From CAZUMW01 sp964621615 (lineage in GTDB: Bacteria > Desulfobacterota > WTBG01 > CAIYCZ01 > CAIRTM01), in contig CAZUMW010000006.1 of the NCBI GenBank assembly GCA_964621615.1, positions 72,482-136,481 on the forward strand: 64,000 nt of DNA. The letters run 5' to 3'. The notes beneath the pieces were generated by a model. The model was not told the DNA's origin, searched no databases, and was given only the letters and a program-made list of their open reading frames with translations. The position numbers and the translations under genes are program-made. How positions within the stretch are numbered: position 1 is the stretch's first letter; each line of letters starts with the position of its first letter. Below, one piece after another: positions 8,939 to 18,204 of the stretch.

Positions 8939-10927
8939 TCAGGGGAAATTAACTGCTTTACAAAAAGCATTATCAGCTAAGCGCTTATTTGCGGAAAACT
9001 TCTCAATAAAGTCACGATGAAGCATTTGTGTCGAAAGAATTTGAACAAATGCAAGATTATCACGTGTGGGGTAGCGGTCAAACCGGTCCGATTTTATTTT
9101 TTTCACCAACGTTCTCACTTTTTGAGAATCAAAAAGCCCGACAGCATCTATGGCTTTCTCACTCAGCAGCTCCGCAAGGTATCCTTCGCTATCCTTTTTG
9201 AAAGCTTCCATCTCCGGCGCCCGATAGGCAAATTTCGCCCGATCAACGAGGGTGCGGGGGAGGCTGTCATTATAGGCTTGCCGAAGCAAATATTTGTCCT
9301 TTAATCCATTGAGCTTAAATTGTTCCGGTATGGTTGCGGCAAAATCCATGACGTTTGGATCCAGATACGGACAACGGCCTTCCACGCCGTGGGCACTCTG
9401 CATACGGTCTCCCTGAGAGCTCAACAAATATCCCGCGAGCAGTGTTTTCATTTCAAGATACTGACATTTCTCAAGCAGAGTACGATCAGCATAGTCATCG
9501 GGCAAACTGCTCTGCAAAACATCCAGCGGATTGCAATCTGCGACAACTTTTCTCATTTCTTCTGAAAAATATTGGTGTGTCGCAGTTGAATTGGCAATGC
9601 GCACTGCATGGCTGTAGAAAGGATCCGCAACTTCTGTAAGACCTTTTCTGAAAAAATCAACGGTTAAATTAAAAAAACGTTGATTTTGAAACTGGGGCAA
9701 ATAAGAATACATTTTTTTGAAAAGCATGGGACGTAATTTTGAATCGGGTTTCTTAGCCCAAAACCGACGAACCTTTGCCTCCCGAAAAATATCATACCCC
9801 CAATTGACTTCATCGGAGCCCTCACCAGTCAAAACAACTTTAAGGCCAACCTCCTTCACTCTTTTGCTGAGCAAAAACATCGGGATGGGTGCGGTCCGAA
9901 ACAAAGGTGTCTCAGCTAAAAAAACCACCCTTGGAAACAGTCGATAAACATCCTCGTGTGTGCAGGTAACCTCATGCTGCGTGAGCCCCAAAAACCCTGA
10001 CAAAGAACGCTGATACACACTTTCATCATAAAAAGAATCATCAAAATTCACACAGAATGTCTCTGTGTTCCTGTGGGCCAGTTCCCTGTAGGCGATATAA
10101 TTAATAATGGAAGAGTCAATTCCACCACTCGTATATGTTCCAACGTCCACATCTGCCTTGAGACGGATCCGTACGGCTTCATTCAACACCGATTTGAAGG
10201 CATCCCTACAGCCTTCAAAATCATTTTCAAACTGATGTGACCCGCCGGAACACGGAACATCCCAATACCTATTCTTTGCCAGAACGGTCCCGTTTTGAGC
10301 AAACCTCACCACTGCGCCTGCAGGAATCTGCCTAACCCCTGCAAAAGGTGTGTAGGTATCTACTAATGTCCAAAAAGTGAATATGTGCCCTAAACAGGTG
10401 TAATCAAATGAACGCTTCATATCTTTATGAGCAAAAAGCGCTTTTATTTCAGAACCAAAAACAAAATCACCGTTGTCTCCTTTTGAATAATAAAGTGGCT
10501 TCTGCCCGGCACGATCCCTGGCGAGAACAAGCTCAGAGCGTGTTTTGTCCCAAAGAGCGATAGCAAACTGGCCATTCAGATGTTTGGGAAAATCCATCCC
10601 CCAACAGTGATAGGCATGGGGAATAATTTCCACATCAGAGCCATCACGAATCGTATATCCTCTCTTCTGCAAGCAAACCTTGACCTCCTGATGATTGTAT
10701 ATCTCTCCATTAAAAACCGCCACGAGGTTTCCATCGCTACTGAAAGCAGGTTGACGACCATGAGAAATATTAATTATCGACAGCCTCATAGCACCCATCA
10801 CGACATTGCTGTCAGAATAATAATACCCTTCATCAGGGCCCCGATGCTGAATCTGGCTCAACATGTCTATACAAATTGAAACATCAGGGCATCTCCGGGG
10901 TGAAACAACGCCTGCAATACCACACAT
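8939..10927 (-). CDS. asnB: Asparagine synthase (glutamine-hydrolysing)-like protein, first copy
   Basis: 662 residues beginning MCGIAGVV, so the N-terminal nucleophile cysteine of the class II glutamine amidotransferase domain is present after removal of Met1. The PP-loop synthetase domain is visible at about residue 265 (TYTSGGIDSSIINY) with the downstream LTGEGSDEVNWGY motif. AsnB-like proteins activate a carboxylate as its adenylate and amidate it, or join it to another amine. In glycan and natural-product loci they often act on substrates other than aspartate. The gene lies 8 bases from the WbpG-like PP-loop amidotransferase and close to a free acyl carrier protein, so a dedicated substrate is likely. 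Confidence 0.85.
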   Translation of the reverse strand: MCGIAGVVSPRRCPDVSICIDMLSQIQHRGPDEGYYYSDSNVVMGAMRLSIINISHGRQPAFSSDGNLVAVFNGEIYNHQEVKVCLQKRGYTIRDGSDVEIIPHAYHCWGMDFPKHLNGQFAIALWDKTRSELVLARDRAGQKPLYYSKGDNGDFVFGSEIKALFAHKDMKRSFDYTCLGHIFTFWTLVDTYTPFAGVRQIPAGAVVRFAQNGTVLAKNRYWDVPCSGGSHQFENDFEGCRDAFKSVLNEAVRIRLKADVDVGTYTSGGIDSSIINYIAYRELAHRNTETFCVNFDDSFYDESVYQRSLSGFLGLTQHEVTCTHEDVYRLFPRVVFLAETPLFRTAPIPMFLLSKRVKEVGLKVVLTGEGSDEVNWGYDIFREAKVRRFWAKKPDSKLRPMLFKKMYSYLPQFQNQRFFNLTVDFFRKGLTEVADPFYSHAVRIANSTATHQYFSEEMRKVVADCNPLDVLQSSLPDDYADRTLLEKCQYLEMKTLLAGYLLSSQGDRMQSAHGVEGRCPYLDPNVMDFAATIPEQFKLNGLKDKYLLRQAYNDSLPRTLVDRAKFAYRAPEMEAFKKDSEGYLAELLSEKAIDAVGLFDSQKVRTLVKKIKSDRFDRYPTRDNLAFVQILSTQMLHRDFIEKFSANKRLADNAFCKAVNFP

Positions 10928-10935
10928 AGCCAGTA

Positions 10936-11973
10936 TTACCCTTTGCTCGTTGAAGGTTTTACCGATGTTAAGTCCACACCAATCATTTCAGCCATTTCCT
11001 CTACAAGATTCAGATGGCGTGAACCGTACATTTTCTCAAGAGCCTGCTCTCGGGTCAGTTGATGTTCTCTGATCAGAGTGCTGAGCTCTGCAGCATAAGG
11101 ATGAAACCCGAATCTCTTCTCATGCACATAATTTCCAAGCGCATTCAACTTGCAATTAGTAGTGCATCCGTCAAGATTTTCCGGCTTAACCCACCCCATA
11201 GAGGAAATATCGTAAAGAATATCTGATTCAGATTTGTTCGTTAAAAAGTTCGGCGCTATTGTGTAAATATCTCGCGGGTCTTCATCAATTTCAAAATACG
11301 TTTTTACTTCCGCTCCCAGCAGAGAGCACCACTGCTTGTAACGACTTTGAAACGTCTGTTGATAAAATTTATAACTGTTTCTTATTATCGGCTTAGGTAT
11401 TTGCCCTGCAGTAAAACCAACAAAAACCATCGGTATCTTTCTGCGCAGGGCCATCCGTACGGCCTCGGTATTTATAAGCGTTATACACGCCTGACAGACA
11501 TCGCTTATTCTGGTTTTATGGAGCACCTCGGTTCCATAAAGGTCGCCCGAAACAGCTGCGCGGAACAATCTACTCAAAAATGGTTCCGATGGCCGGTAAT
11601 AAATATGATCGACCCCGAGAAGGGCTGTAACCCGTGATATGTTTCCAGACACTTCCTGAGCCAAAAATCCGTTGTCCAGGGTAAACGCAAGAATACGGCA
11701 ATCAAACTCCTCTTTAAGCTGCTTGAGCATATAGGTTGAATCTTTTCCGCCGCTGTAACAGCACAATGCATCGTAATGCCCCTCATGGTTTTTACTGGAT
11801 TCAATAAGTGATACAATTTTTTCGGTTTGCTGTTTTACCGCAACGCCTTCTTGTCCGCTTGAGTGTCTGTTGCAATAATTGCATACACCCTTCTCATCAA
11901 ACTGAACATTCGGATAGGAGGATGGTAATACACACTTTGAACATAGCTTTTCATGGCTTTTTTTTGGCAGCAT
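10936..11973 (-). CDS. N-acetyl sugar amidotransferase, WbpG/PseA-like
   Basis: 345 residues from the chosen ATG at 11973, which has GGTGAG four bases upstream; an earlier ATG at 11988 would overlap the carrier-protein gene. The N-terminus carries two cysteine pairs, CSKC and CNYC, typical of this family's zinc site. The PP-loop SGGKDSTYM follows at about residue 75. Family members (WbpG, PseA, LegI-like) use ATP and ammonia from a partner amidotransferase to turn a sugar N-acetyl group into an acetamidino group. No separate HisH/HisF-like pair is in the window. The adjacent AsnB could supply ammonia, which is inference. Confidence 0.8.
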   Translation of the reverse strand: MLPKKSHEKLCSKCVLPSSYPNVQFDEKGVCNYCNRHSSGQEGVAVKQQTEKIVSLIESSKNHEGHYDALCCYSGGKDSTYMLKQLKEEFDCRILAFTLDNGFLAQEVSGNISRVTALLGVDHIYYRPSEPFLSRLFRAAVSGDLYGTEVLHKTRISDVCQACITLINTEAVRMALRRKIPMVFVGFTAGQIPKPIIRNSYKFYQQTFQSRYKQWCSLLGAEVKTYFEIDEDPRDIYTIAPNFLTNKSESDILYDISSMGWVKPENLDGCTTNCKLNALGNYVHEKRFGFHPYAAELSTLIREHQLTREQALEKMYGSRHLNLVEEMAEMIGVDLTSVKPSTSKG

Positions 11974-11978
11974 AATTC

Positions 11979-12233
11979 TCACCCACAAAGCTTTACAATT
12001 AATGTTCCCATTTTATTCAAAGAGCCAAATTGCTCGGCAGTAATATATTCATCCTCAATGGTCACATTAAATTCCGTTTCGATGAAATTGATAATATCTA
12101 CGATGGCATATGAATCTATTATGCCCGCAGCAATCAGGGATTCATCTAAAGGCAATTCGATGTTCGGATCAGGCAGCACATATTCTTTGAGATAACAAAT
12201 AATCCGATTTACGCACTCATCTCTCGTGAGCAT
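11979..12233 (-). CDS. Stand-alone acyl carrier protein
   Basis: 84 residues, acidic and helical, with the phosphopantetheine attachment motif GIIDSYAIVDIINFIE at about 38-53. The serine follows aspartate as required; the usual DSL is DSY here. The helix III region EFNVTIEDEYITAEQFGSL also matches carrier proteins. The stop is five bases before the start of the PP-loop amidotransferase, so the genes are co-transcribed. It is far from any fatty-acid genes and no ketosynthase or AMP-ligase is in the window, which argues for a specialised carrier of an acyl or aminoacyl group used to decorate a sugar. Confidence 0.85.
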   Translation of the reverse strand: MLTRDECVNRIICYLKEYVLPDPNIELPLDESLIAAGIIDSYAIVDIINFIETEFNVTIEDEYITAEQFGSLNKMGTLIVKLCG

Positions 12234-12324
12234 AACACCTCCTGAACTTTGTCAAAATAAAAGGGGTATCACATACAATCCAATCAAATCTGAGCGATTC
12301 TTAACCGGTACGCTTTTTCAAAAG

Positions 12325-12378
12325 GCAGTCACTTGAATGGCTTTGCGCGGATTTGCACATAGCCGTAAAAGTGACTGC
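12325..12378. repeat. 10-bp inverted repeat in intergenic gap
   Basis: GCAGTCACTT at 12325-12334 pairs perfectly with AAGTGACTGC at 12369-12378, with a 34-base loop. It lies in the 285-base gap between the AAC(3)-like gene and the carrier-protein gene, both on the minus strand. No U-rich tract follows on the minus strand, so it is not a standard intrinsic terminator. It may be an operator or processing hairpin. Confidence 0.4.
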
Positions 12379-12518
12379 AGTATAGGCAAAAACGCTCAGC
12401 ACAGGTTCAATATAATTGTCAAAGCTGGACCGGACAAAACATCCTGTCCGGGACAGCTATCTGTGGTTTCGTGGAGCTATGCTTGCCAGAAATGCCCCCA
12501 ATCCCGGGCACGAAAACA

Positions 12519-13310
12519 TCATAAAGCGTCAAGGCGCTTTCTTGATTCCTTTGACAAAACAGCCAGCACATCCTGCTCGAAATAGGGTGTCATGAAATGA
12601 ATGTAATCTTTAACCCGAAAGCTGCGAATCTTTCCCCTCCCAAGCTTTGCTGTTTGCACTTTGTCCGTTTTGTCAAACACAACTGTCAGGTGATTCGAAT
12701 CGATGGTGGCGTCGATATCCAGACGGCGGGCAAACATTTCAGAAACGTTCTCAACCTCTTTACCATTAATGCGCACTATCCCCCTGAATGTTTTCCAATA
12801 CCGGTAGGGTACGTTAAAACTCTGCTCAAGCCAGTGAACAAAAACAACGGAATCAGCATAGGTGCTTCCGATAAGCACCTGTCGGACATTCCGGTCAATC
12901 ATATACTGCACAATACTGTCTGGGCCAAAAGGGGATGTCCCGTTAATGCTGGCAACAGTGGCGGCATGCTTTCCTGCAGCGATAAATGTACACCAGGGTG
13001 GCGCAACATTGCGCAGGACCCCTTTGCGCCTGCGAAATGCTTCGGTCAAAATCCCTACTTTCGATTCCGTTTCAGCATGGTCGAAAAACAGTGTTCGACA
13101 ATAATCCCAATTAAATGCCGGCATAATAACAGTGCCTTGTTCGCCAACCGTTTCCAGCAAAGCGTCAATTGTATCGTCAAGCAGGCGCGGACGATTACCG
13201 AGAATAGCCATAAATGAAGCAACATAGAGCAAATCGCCCCGCTTAACGCCAACCCGGCGCAATTGACTCACAATATCGTTTTTCGTAACAGCGGCAAAGC
13301 CCATACCCAT
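12519..13310 (-). CDS. AAC(3)-family acetyltransferase-like protein
   Basis: 263 residues with the AAC(3)/YokD fold pattern: LRRVGVKRGDLLYVASFMAILG at the start, TVIMPAFNWDYCR in the middle, and VHWLEQSFNVPYRYWK near residue 165, which corresponds to the conserved active-site histidine region. In antibiotic resistance this family acetylates aminoglycosides. Inside a glycan locus it more likely transfers an acyl group from CoA or the nearby carrier protein to an aminosugar (inference). It should not be reported as a resistance gene on this evidence. A 79-base gap separates it from the upstream GNAT gene. Confidence 0.75.
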   Translation of the reverse strand: MGMGFAAVTKNDIVSQLRRVGVKRGDLLYVASFMAILGNRPRLLDDTIDALLETVGEQGTVIMPAFNWDYCRTLFFDHAETESKVGILTEAFRRRKGVLRNVAPPWCTFIAAGKHAATVASINGTSPFGPDSIVQYMIDRNVRQVLIGSTYADSVVFVHWLEQSFNVPYRYWKTFRGIVRINGKEVENVSEMFARRLDIDATIDSNHLTVVFDKTDKVQTAKLGRGKIRSFRVKDYIHFMTPYFEQDVLAVLSKESRKRLDAL

Positions 13311-13389
13311 TTATCCTGGAGAACAAGTTAACAAAGAAAAGGTGTTTCGAAAGTGCTCATTTTTCACAATGCGGGACCCCTGCTGTCAG

Positions 13390-13950
13390 TCACTTTTGAA
13401 AATAGTGTTCGGAAAACAGGGCCCCATGAATTAAATCGACCTCTTCGTTTGCAAAAAAATAATGTCGCTTCCTTCTGCCGTCATCCGCCATCCCGACCTT
13501 TTCCATCAAGCGCAACATGGGCCTGTTACATGACATGGTGCCTGCGGTTACTTTGCGTATACCTGCTTTTTCAAACAGAAACCCAATGGAGGCCTGAAAC
13601 GCCTCGCTGCCGTATCCCCTTCCCCAGGCAGCCTTTTCTCCAATGAGGATGGCAATATCCGCAACTCGATTATAAATATCAACCGTAGCGGTAATATTGC
13701 CGATATGCTCGGGAACATGATCCGCAACAACAATCGCCCAGAAAAAATGGGGGCTCCCTGCAAATGTTTCAAAATACTTACGGCAGGAGGATATTGAATG
13801 TTTCGAAAAACGCTGACAGCTGAACCGAACAACCTCCGGATCGTTCAGCCACGCTACATAACGCTGCGTTATGTAGCGTTTTGAAAACGGGATGAGGCAA
13901 AGCCGATCTGCTGCGATAGCTTCCGAAGATTTCATGCCATTCATGAACAT
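13390..13950 (-). CDS. GNAT-family N-acetyltransferase (RimJ/RimL type)
   Basis: 186 residues of RimJ-like GNAT form: LCLIPFSKRYITQRYVAWLNDPEVVRF at the start, IGEKAAWGRGYGSEAFQA (about 105-120) containing the acetyl-CoA pyrophosphate loop, and RKVTAGTMSCNRPMLRLMEKVGM after it. The probable role is N- or O-acetylation of a nucleotide-activated aminosugar in nonulosonic-type sugar synthesis, by analogy with PseH/LegH. The start overlaps the end of the upstream GT-B-like gene by ten bases, which indicates translational coupling. Confidence 0.8.
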   Translation of the reverse strand: MFMNGMKSSEAIAADRLCLIPFSKRYITQRYVAWLNDPEVVRFSCQRFSKHSISSCRKYFETFAGSPHFFWAIVVADHVPEHIGNITATVDIYNRVADIAILIGEKAAWGRGYGSEAFQASIGFLFEKAGIRKVTAGTMSCNRPMLRLMEKVGMADDGRRKRHYFFANEEVDLIHGALFSEHYFQK

Positions 13951-15071
13951 AATACCCTTTGAACAAAATCCGCAGCGCGTGAGGACGCTCCAAAAGAGAT
14001 CAATTGCTCGATTTCATGTGATGTCCTCTCCGTGCTATCATCAAGAAATGTTCTCAATAAACACGTCAACTCGTCCCGACTGCTTGCACACACCGTCAGG
14101 CCGGCTGCGATTGTCGGCAACCATACCCGCTCACTATCCCTGGGGACTATCGAGAAGGTTGGTTTGCCCATAATAGCCGCTTCAACCAGCAGCATCGAAG
14201 TCAAGCCAAATACATAGTCAGCGGCAAAGAGGGTTTCAATGGCGGGCTCTTCACGGCTAACCTTATCAAAGGCGCCCAGATAAGCTGCAAATTCATCGGG
14301 CTGCGTTCTGGGGTGCAACCGCAAAACCAAATACGGTTTGTTTGATAATTCCGCCATCTCATCCAAGAATTCTTCAATGACAATATCGGTTCTCAGACAG
14401 CTCCCCCCCCTGCCGTGCAGTGTATATTCTTCGGAGCAAACGAACTGGTCCGGTTGAAGACCCCGGGACGGATCAGCGGCAAAAAGAGCTATTGACTTGG
14501 ACGGGGGCGCTTGAGGAAATATGCGCTCACGAATTCGCAATTTCCCCTCAGTGCGCAGCATATCGTGCTTCTTCCAAACAAAATCATAATGGGGGTGACC
14601 GCAAACACAAATCGCCTCCCGGGAAAACCCGCATTCCACAAATGCCTGCTTTGTTGCATTGTCAGGCACTAGAAGATGATCCGGGGCAAAATGAAGCGGG
14701 TTCTCCGTCTCACCCCGAAAACGGTAGGCGGCATTCATCATCATATCAACAGCACCGACCGTTATGATTCCTCTTTTTTTAGCCTCTTCAAAAAGCAGAA
14801 GACCTGCGCTGTTTGTGTTTTGAGATGTGCCGGCCAACAGCAGCCGCGGCTCATAAAGATCAAGGAACTCATCCGGCGACCACTCGGGGAGCACCTCATG
14901 GAAATGAAGTTCTGCCCGTTGAAAAAAAATTTTCGCTGATCCGGCAGCCAGGACACAACACGAAATCCCCTTTCGAAACAACACCTCCGGTAGGGGAATT
15001 AAAAAATTAGCTGCTCCCGGATCTTCTGCAAAAACAAGAACGTCAAGCTGTTTGGGGGGAATACGGGGCAC
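13941..15071 (-). CDS. GT-B-like protein (glycosyl- or polyol-phosphate transferase)
   Basis: 376 residues with two Rossmann-like halves: LVFAEDPGAANFLIPLPEVL at the N-terminus and, in the C-terminal half, LVLRLHPRTQPDEFAAY and VFGLTSMLLVEAAIMGKPTFSIVP, which resemble the donor-site region of CDP-glycerol glycerophosphotransferases and UDP-GlcNAc 2-epimerase-like enzymes. It could transfer a sugar or polyol phosphate, or hydrolyse/epimerise a UDP-sugar in NeuC-like fashion. The latter would supply the missing 2-epimerase step beside NeuB. The motifs alone do not decide. It overlaps the upstream Gfo/Idh gene by 29 bases. Confidence 0.6.
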   Translation of the reverse strand: MPRIPPKQLDVLVFAEDPGAANFLIPLPEVLFRKGISCCVLAAGSAKIFFQRAELHFHEVLPEWSPDEFLDLYEPRLLLAGTSQNTNSAGLLLFEEAKKRGIITVGAVDMMMNAAYRFRGETENPLHFAPDHLLVPDNATKQAFVECGFSREAICVCGHPHYDFVWKKHDMLRTEGKLRIRERIFPQAPPSKSIALFAADPSRGLQPDQFVCSEEYTLHGRGGSCLRTDIVIEEFLDEMAELSNKPYLVLRLHPRTQPDEFAAYLGAFDKVSREEPAIETLFAADYVFGLTSMLLVEAAIMGKPTFSIVPRDSERVWLPTIAAGLTVCASSRDELTCLLRTFLDDSTERTSHEIEQLISFGASSRAADFVQRVLCS

Positions 15072-16065
15072 CGTTCAGTTCCGCCAGCAGCGAATGTATT
15101 ATTTTTTCTGTCCTTAGGGCAGCTAATCCCGAACTCCAGAGTGCGCTGTTATCTAAAAGGGAATTGGCAAAATTATCATACAAACGATACAACGCCTTCC
15201 CACATGTTGCAGGCATTATATGCGGATCGTCGGAAGCTATTTCATACGAACCCTGCAAAGCCCGGTTAGCTCTCCGGGGAAACTCATAAACTCCCAAACC
15301 TCCCTGACAGATAGCAAGGCGTCCCCTCTCCCCCCAGATATCCAAGCTGTTTTCCCTATAATGCTTAAAGACAACAGGGGAAAAATACACATTGGAGCCA
15401 CGATTCGTACGCAATCTAAAAGGCACATTGACATCACCGGCTACCGGACCTTCGCAAAAAGCTGACTCAGATTGAAGCACACCGAAATCATCAACCTCGC
15501 CCATAAGCATTTGGACAAAATCTATCATATGGGAACCATTATTCATAATCCCGTTTCCATATATACCGTAGGCAACCTGAACCTTTCCTATACGGTTGAG
15601 CAACTCTCCCTGCGCCAGCTTTTGATAAAGCTCATCACCCCGGCGCCAGAAATTAACCTGCAGCTTTATATTTCTTCTGGCACACGATTCAACAAATGCA
15701 GCGGAAGCATCATAGCTTGTTCCGAGCGGTTTTTCCAACAGCACCCCCTTCACACCCGGAAGTTGTTCGAAAATTGCCAAACGCTCATCAGGAGGCGTTG
15801 CTATGACTGCGACATCAGGATCAAAGGAATCCGGAAGTTCCGCGGTACTTCTGGCGATGATCGGTATGTTCCAGCAGGCTCTGGCACGCTCAAGGGCTTC
15901 CGGTGCGGCATCAATCACTGCATCCCAGCAAAAGAGCGGATGGTCTCTCAGCACCTGTGCATGTGTTGCATATTCGAAATAGCGCCCCATAACAGGATCA
16001 TCGGCTAGGCCTGCACCAATATTGCCAAAACCCACCAGAAGCGTTTTAAGCTGCCTGCTGCTCAT
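15043..16065 (-). CDS. Gfo/Idh/MocA-family oxidoreductase, first copy
   Basis: 340 residues. The N-terminal Rossmann nucleotide-binding region LLVGFGNIGAGLADD is followed by the family's VLLEKPLGTSYDAS signature with the catalytic-site lysine near residue 112. NNGSHMIDFVQMLMG (about 175-190) contains the expected histidine. Such enzymes oxidise or reduce sugar carbons with NAD(P), often to make the 3-keto sugars used by aminotransferases. Its start overlaps the cytidylyltransferase stop by four bases, and the aminotransferase lies one gene further upstream. This trio repeats in the second cassette at 24.5-27.4 kb. Confidence 0.85.
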   Translation of the reverse strand: MSSRQLKTLLVGFGNIGAGLADDPVMGRYFEYATHAQVLRDHPLFCWDAVIDAAPEALERARACWNIPIIARSTAELPDSFDPDVAVIATPPDERLAIFEQLPGVKGVLLEKPLGTSYDASAAFVESCARRNIKLQVNFWRRGDELYQKLAQGELLNRIGKVQVAYGIYGNGIMNNGSHMIDFVQMLMGEVDDFGVLQSESAFCEGPVAGDVNVPFRLRTNRGSNVYFSPVVFKHYRENSLDIWGERGRLAICQGGLGVYEFPRRANRALQGSYEIASDDPHIMPATCGKALYRLYDNFANSLLDNSALWSSGLAALRTEKIIHSLLAELNGAPYSPQTA

Positions 16066-16823
16066 TGTATATTGAAAATGGACTTGTTGATGCTTGCAAG
16101 ATGTGGCTCGCGCTTCAATAAAGAAATAATCTCATACGCACCGAATAAATCTCCATAGTCGGGTTCCAATATGCCATAAACGGCACGCATAAACTGCAAA
16201 TCTTCAGGATAATCAAGAACAAATCGGCATCCCGGTTGGCACAATCCTTTCGGAGCAAAAAGGTGCATAATACGATACATATCAGAATTTTGAAAAAAAT
16301 AGAGCGAAACATGCTCCCGAACTTCTTGGTCAAATATGTTTTGTGCAACCCATTCCAATGCCTTTGCTCCAAAAACAAGCACATCGATACCAAGCGGATA
16401 GGATCTCTTACAGGTTGTTGTCACAACATCGCATTCATTTTCCAAATATGTTTTTATACCGACATCGATCAATTCCGGATCAAGCAATATCATGTCACCA
16501 CAGATTTCAACAACAACATCTCCACACATTTGTTTTTGTGCCTCAACAACTCGAAGCAAAACATCATCTTCGCTGCCGCGATACAATTCGACCGCTTCCA
16601 TATCTGCCCACTGTGCAATAGGATCATCAGCGGTATTTGTTGATGTGGCAACGATAACATCATCTATCAAATCACAGGAGCGCAATCTGTTCAGCAGTCG
16701 ACTCAGTGCCGGCTTGCCCTGAATATCTGCAAGAACTTTACCGGGCAGCCTGGATGAACCCATCCGCGCCTCGATACTGGCGATCACTTTTGGACTGGCG
16801 ACGGCAGACAAAGAAGAAGACAT
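16062..16823 (-). CDS. Cytidylyltransferase, SpsF/NeuA-like, first copy
   Basis: 253 residues with the nucleotide-binding signature ARMGSSRLPGKVL (about 18-30) of acylneuraminate cytidylyltransferase-like proteins, plus IVATSTNTADDPIAQW and VVEICGDMILLDPELID. The family activates keto-deoxy sugars or polyols with CTP before transfer. Adjacent genes (aminotransferase upstream, Gfo/Idh downstream with a four-base ATGA-type overlap) indicate a shared sugar pathway. The twelve-base gap to the aminotransferase supports one operon. Confidence 0.8.
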   Translation of the reverse strand: MSSSLSAVASPKVIASIEARMGSSRLPGKVLADIQGKPALSRLLNRLRSCDLIDDVIVATSTNTADDPIAQWADMEAVELYRGSEDDVLLRVVEAQKQMCGDVVVEICGDMILLDPELIDVGIKTYLENECDVVTTTCKRSYPLGIDVLVFGAKALEWVAQNIFDQEVREHVSLYFFQNSDMYRIMHLFAPKGLCQPGCRFVLDYPEDLQFMRAVYGILEPDYGDLFGAYEIISLLKREPHLASINKSIFNIQ

Positions 16824-16835
16824 ATGGCGAGCAAA

Positions 16836-18113
16836 TTAAAGGGGGCTATTCCCCAATAACTTTCTATGCTTGTAAACTTTATGAATAGCTTCCACTAAAA
16901 GAGGAATCTGCTCCTTATCTATGTCATAGGCACACGGCTCGAAAAGCAGCAATTCCCTCTGATACATCCGTTCACACACAGGACAAAGGCCTTTATCGTA
17001 AGAGCGTTGCGGTGATAGCCTGAAAGGAAAGCCCTGTGCCCCTAAAGCGATCTTTTTTTGAAAAAGCGGCAGCAGGTACAAAGGCTTGCAGTAGCCCTGA
17101 CCATGAGGAAAGCCCTCGGCCTTCAGCGCACGAGAGAACATTTCGCGACTAATTCCGACAACCGGCTCCTTAAACCGCACTCCCCACACATAATACACAT
17201 GTCTGCATCCGGGACGCACATAAGGGGCCACCAGGCCTTCAAGTCCTCCAATACCCTCAGAAAGGGCTTCTGCCAATGCCTGACGACTGGCAACATGACC
17301 ATCTATCCGCGCGAGTTGCTCTATTCCTATGGCAGCCTGGAGCTCAGTCATTCGAAAATTAAATCCAACCATATTTGAAATATCTTCAATCTCCAAAGGC
17401 TCAACAGCATTTTCGCCATGATTTCGAATAAGTTTTATCCGAAGAGCCAGATTATCGTCATCAGTAACACAGATCCCGCCCTCACCGGTGTGTATGTGTT
17501 TGTGAAAATTCAGGCTAAACACACCGATATCACCTATAGTGCCTGCAAAGGTACCGGCCTCTTCAGCTAAGGGACTCTGAGCGCTGTCTTCGACAAGAAA
17601 AAGACCGTGTTTTTCCGCAAGACGTTTTAGCTCGAAAAGGCGGGAAGGATGGCCGAACAGATTAACCGCAATAATCGCTTTTGTTTTTGATGATATCGCC
17701 TGCTGCACAGCTGTCGGATCGAGACAGAACGTATCGGGTTCAATATCAGCAAAAACGGGAATGCCACCATAGATTAAGGGAGCCATAACAGTAGCAGACA
17801 TAGTGAACGGCGGAACGATTACTTCATCACCAGGAGAAATACCAATTGCACCCATTGCCGCATAGATTCCCGAGGTGGCCGAATTTAGGGATATCGCATG
17901 ATTAACACGAAACCGTTCACTCCAAGCCTGCTCAAACGCCCTCACTTTTGTTCCACCCCAAAAGCCTTCACACCAGCTCCCATAAAACCCGGAGACCGTT
18001 CCTGAGCGCATAACCTGGGCCACGGCTTCGATTTCATTATCGCCAATGGATTTATATGGCGAAAAGGGGGTCGAAATTACAGGACTTCCCCCGAAAAGTG
18101 CAAGCGTGCTCAT
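16836..18113 (-). CDS. DegT/DnrJ/EryC1/StrS aminotransferase, first copy
   Basis: 425 residues, PLP-dependent sugar aminotransferase of fold type I. NSATSGIYAAMGAIGISPGDEVIVPPFTMS is the cofactor phosphate-binding region, written here in part: ATSGIYAAMGA near 80-90. VEDSAQSP holds the aspartate, and SLNFHKHIHTGEGG (about 207-220) holds the Schiff-base lysine. The enzyme puts an amino group on a keto sugar using glutamate. The C-terminus is about 40 residues longer than the second copy and carries two cysteines in CPVCERMYQRE. It shares the operon with the cytidylyltransferase. Confidence 0.85.
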   Translation of the reverse strand: MSTLALFGGSPVISTPFSPYKSIGDNEIEAVAQVMRSGTVSGFYGSWCEGFWGGTKVRAFEQAWSERFRVNHAISLNSATSGIYAAMGAIGISPGDEVIVPPFTMSATVMAPLIYGGIPVFADIEPDTFCLDPTAVQQAISSKTKAIIAVNLFGHPSRLFELKRLAEKHGLFLVEDSAQSPLAEEAGTFAGTIGDIGVFSLNFHKHIHTGEGGICVTDDDNLALRIKLIRNHGENAVEPLEIEDISNMVGFNFRMTELQAAIGIEQLARIDGHVASRQALAEALSEGIGGLEGLVAPYVRPGCRHVYYVWGVRFKEPVVGISREMFSRALKAEGFPHGQGYCKPLYLLPLFQKKIALGAQGFPFRLSPQRSYDKGLCPVCERMYQRELLLFEPCAYDIDKEQIPLLVEAIHKVYKHRKLLGNSPL

Positions 18114-18204
18114 GAAAATCTCCAGCGGGCATGTTCATCAGGAAACTGCCCACCCTGCCAATAGTGGCAATATGGCAAACACAGCAAACTGACGTGATTA
18201 TCGA

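Noticed and set aside
12519..13310. Aminoglycoside resistance gene AAC(3)
   Set aside because: The family match is real, but the gene sits inside a glycan operon with other acyl-transfer genes and no resistance or mobile context; a biosynthetic acetyltransferase is more likely.
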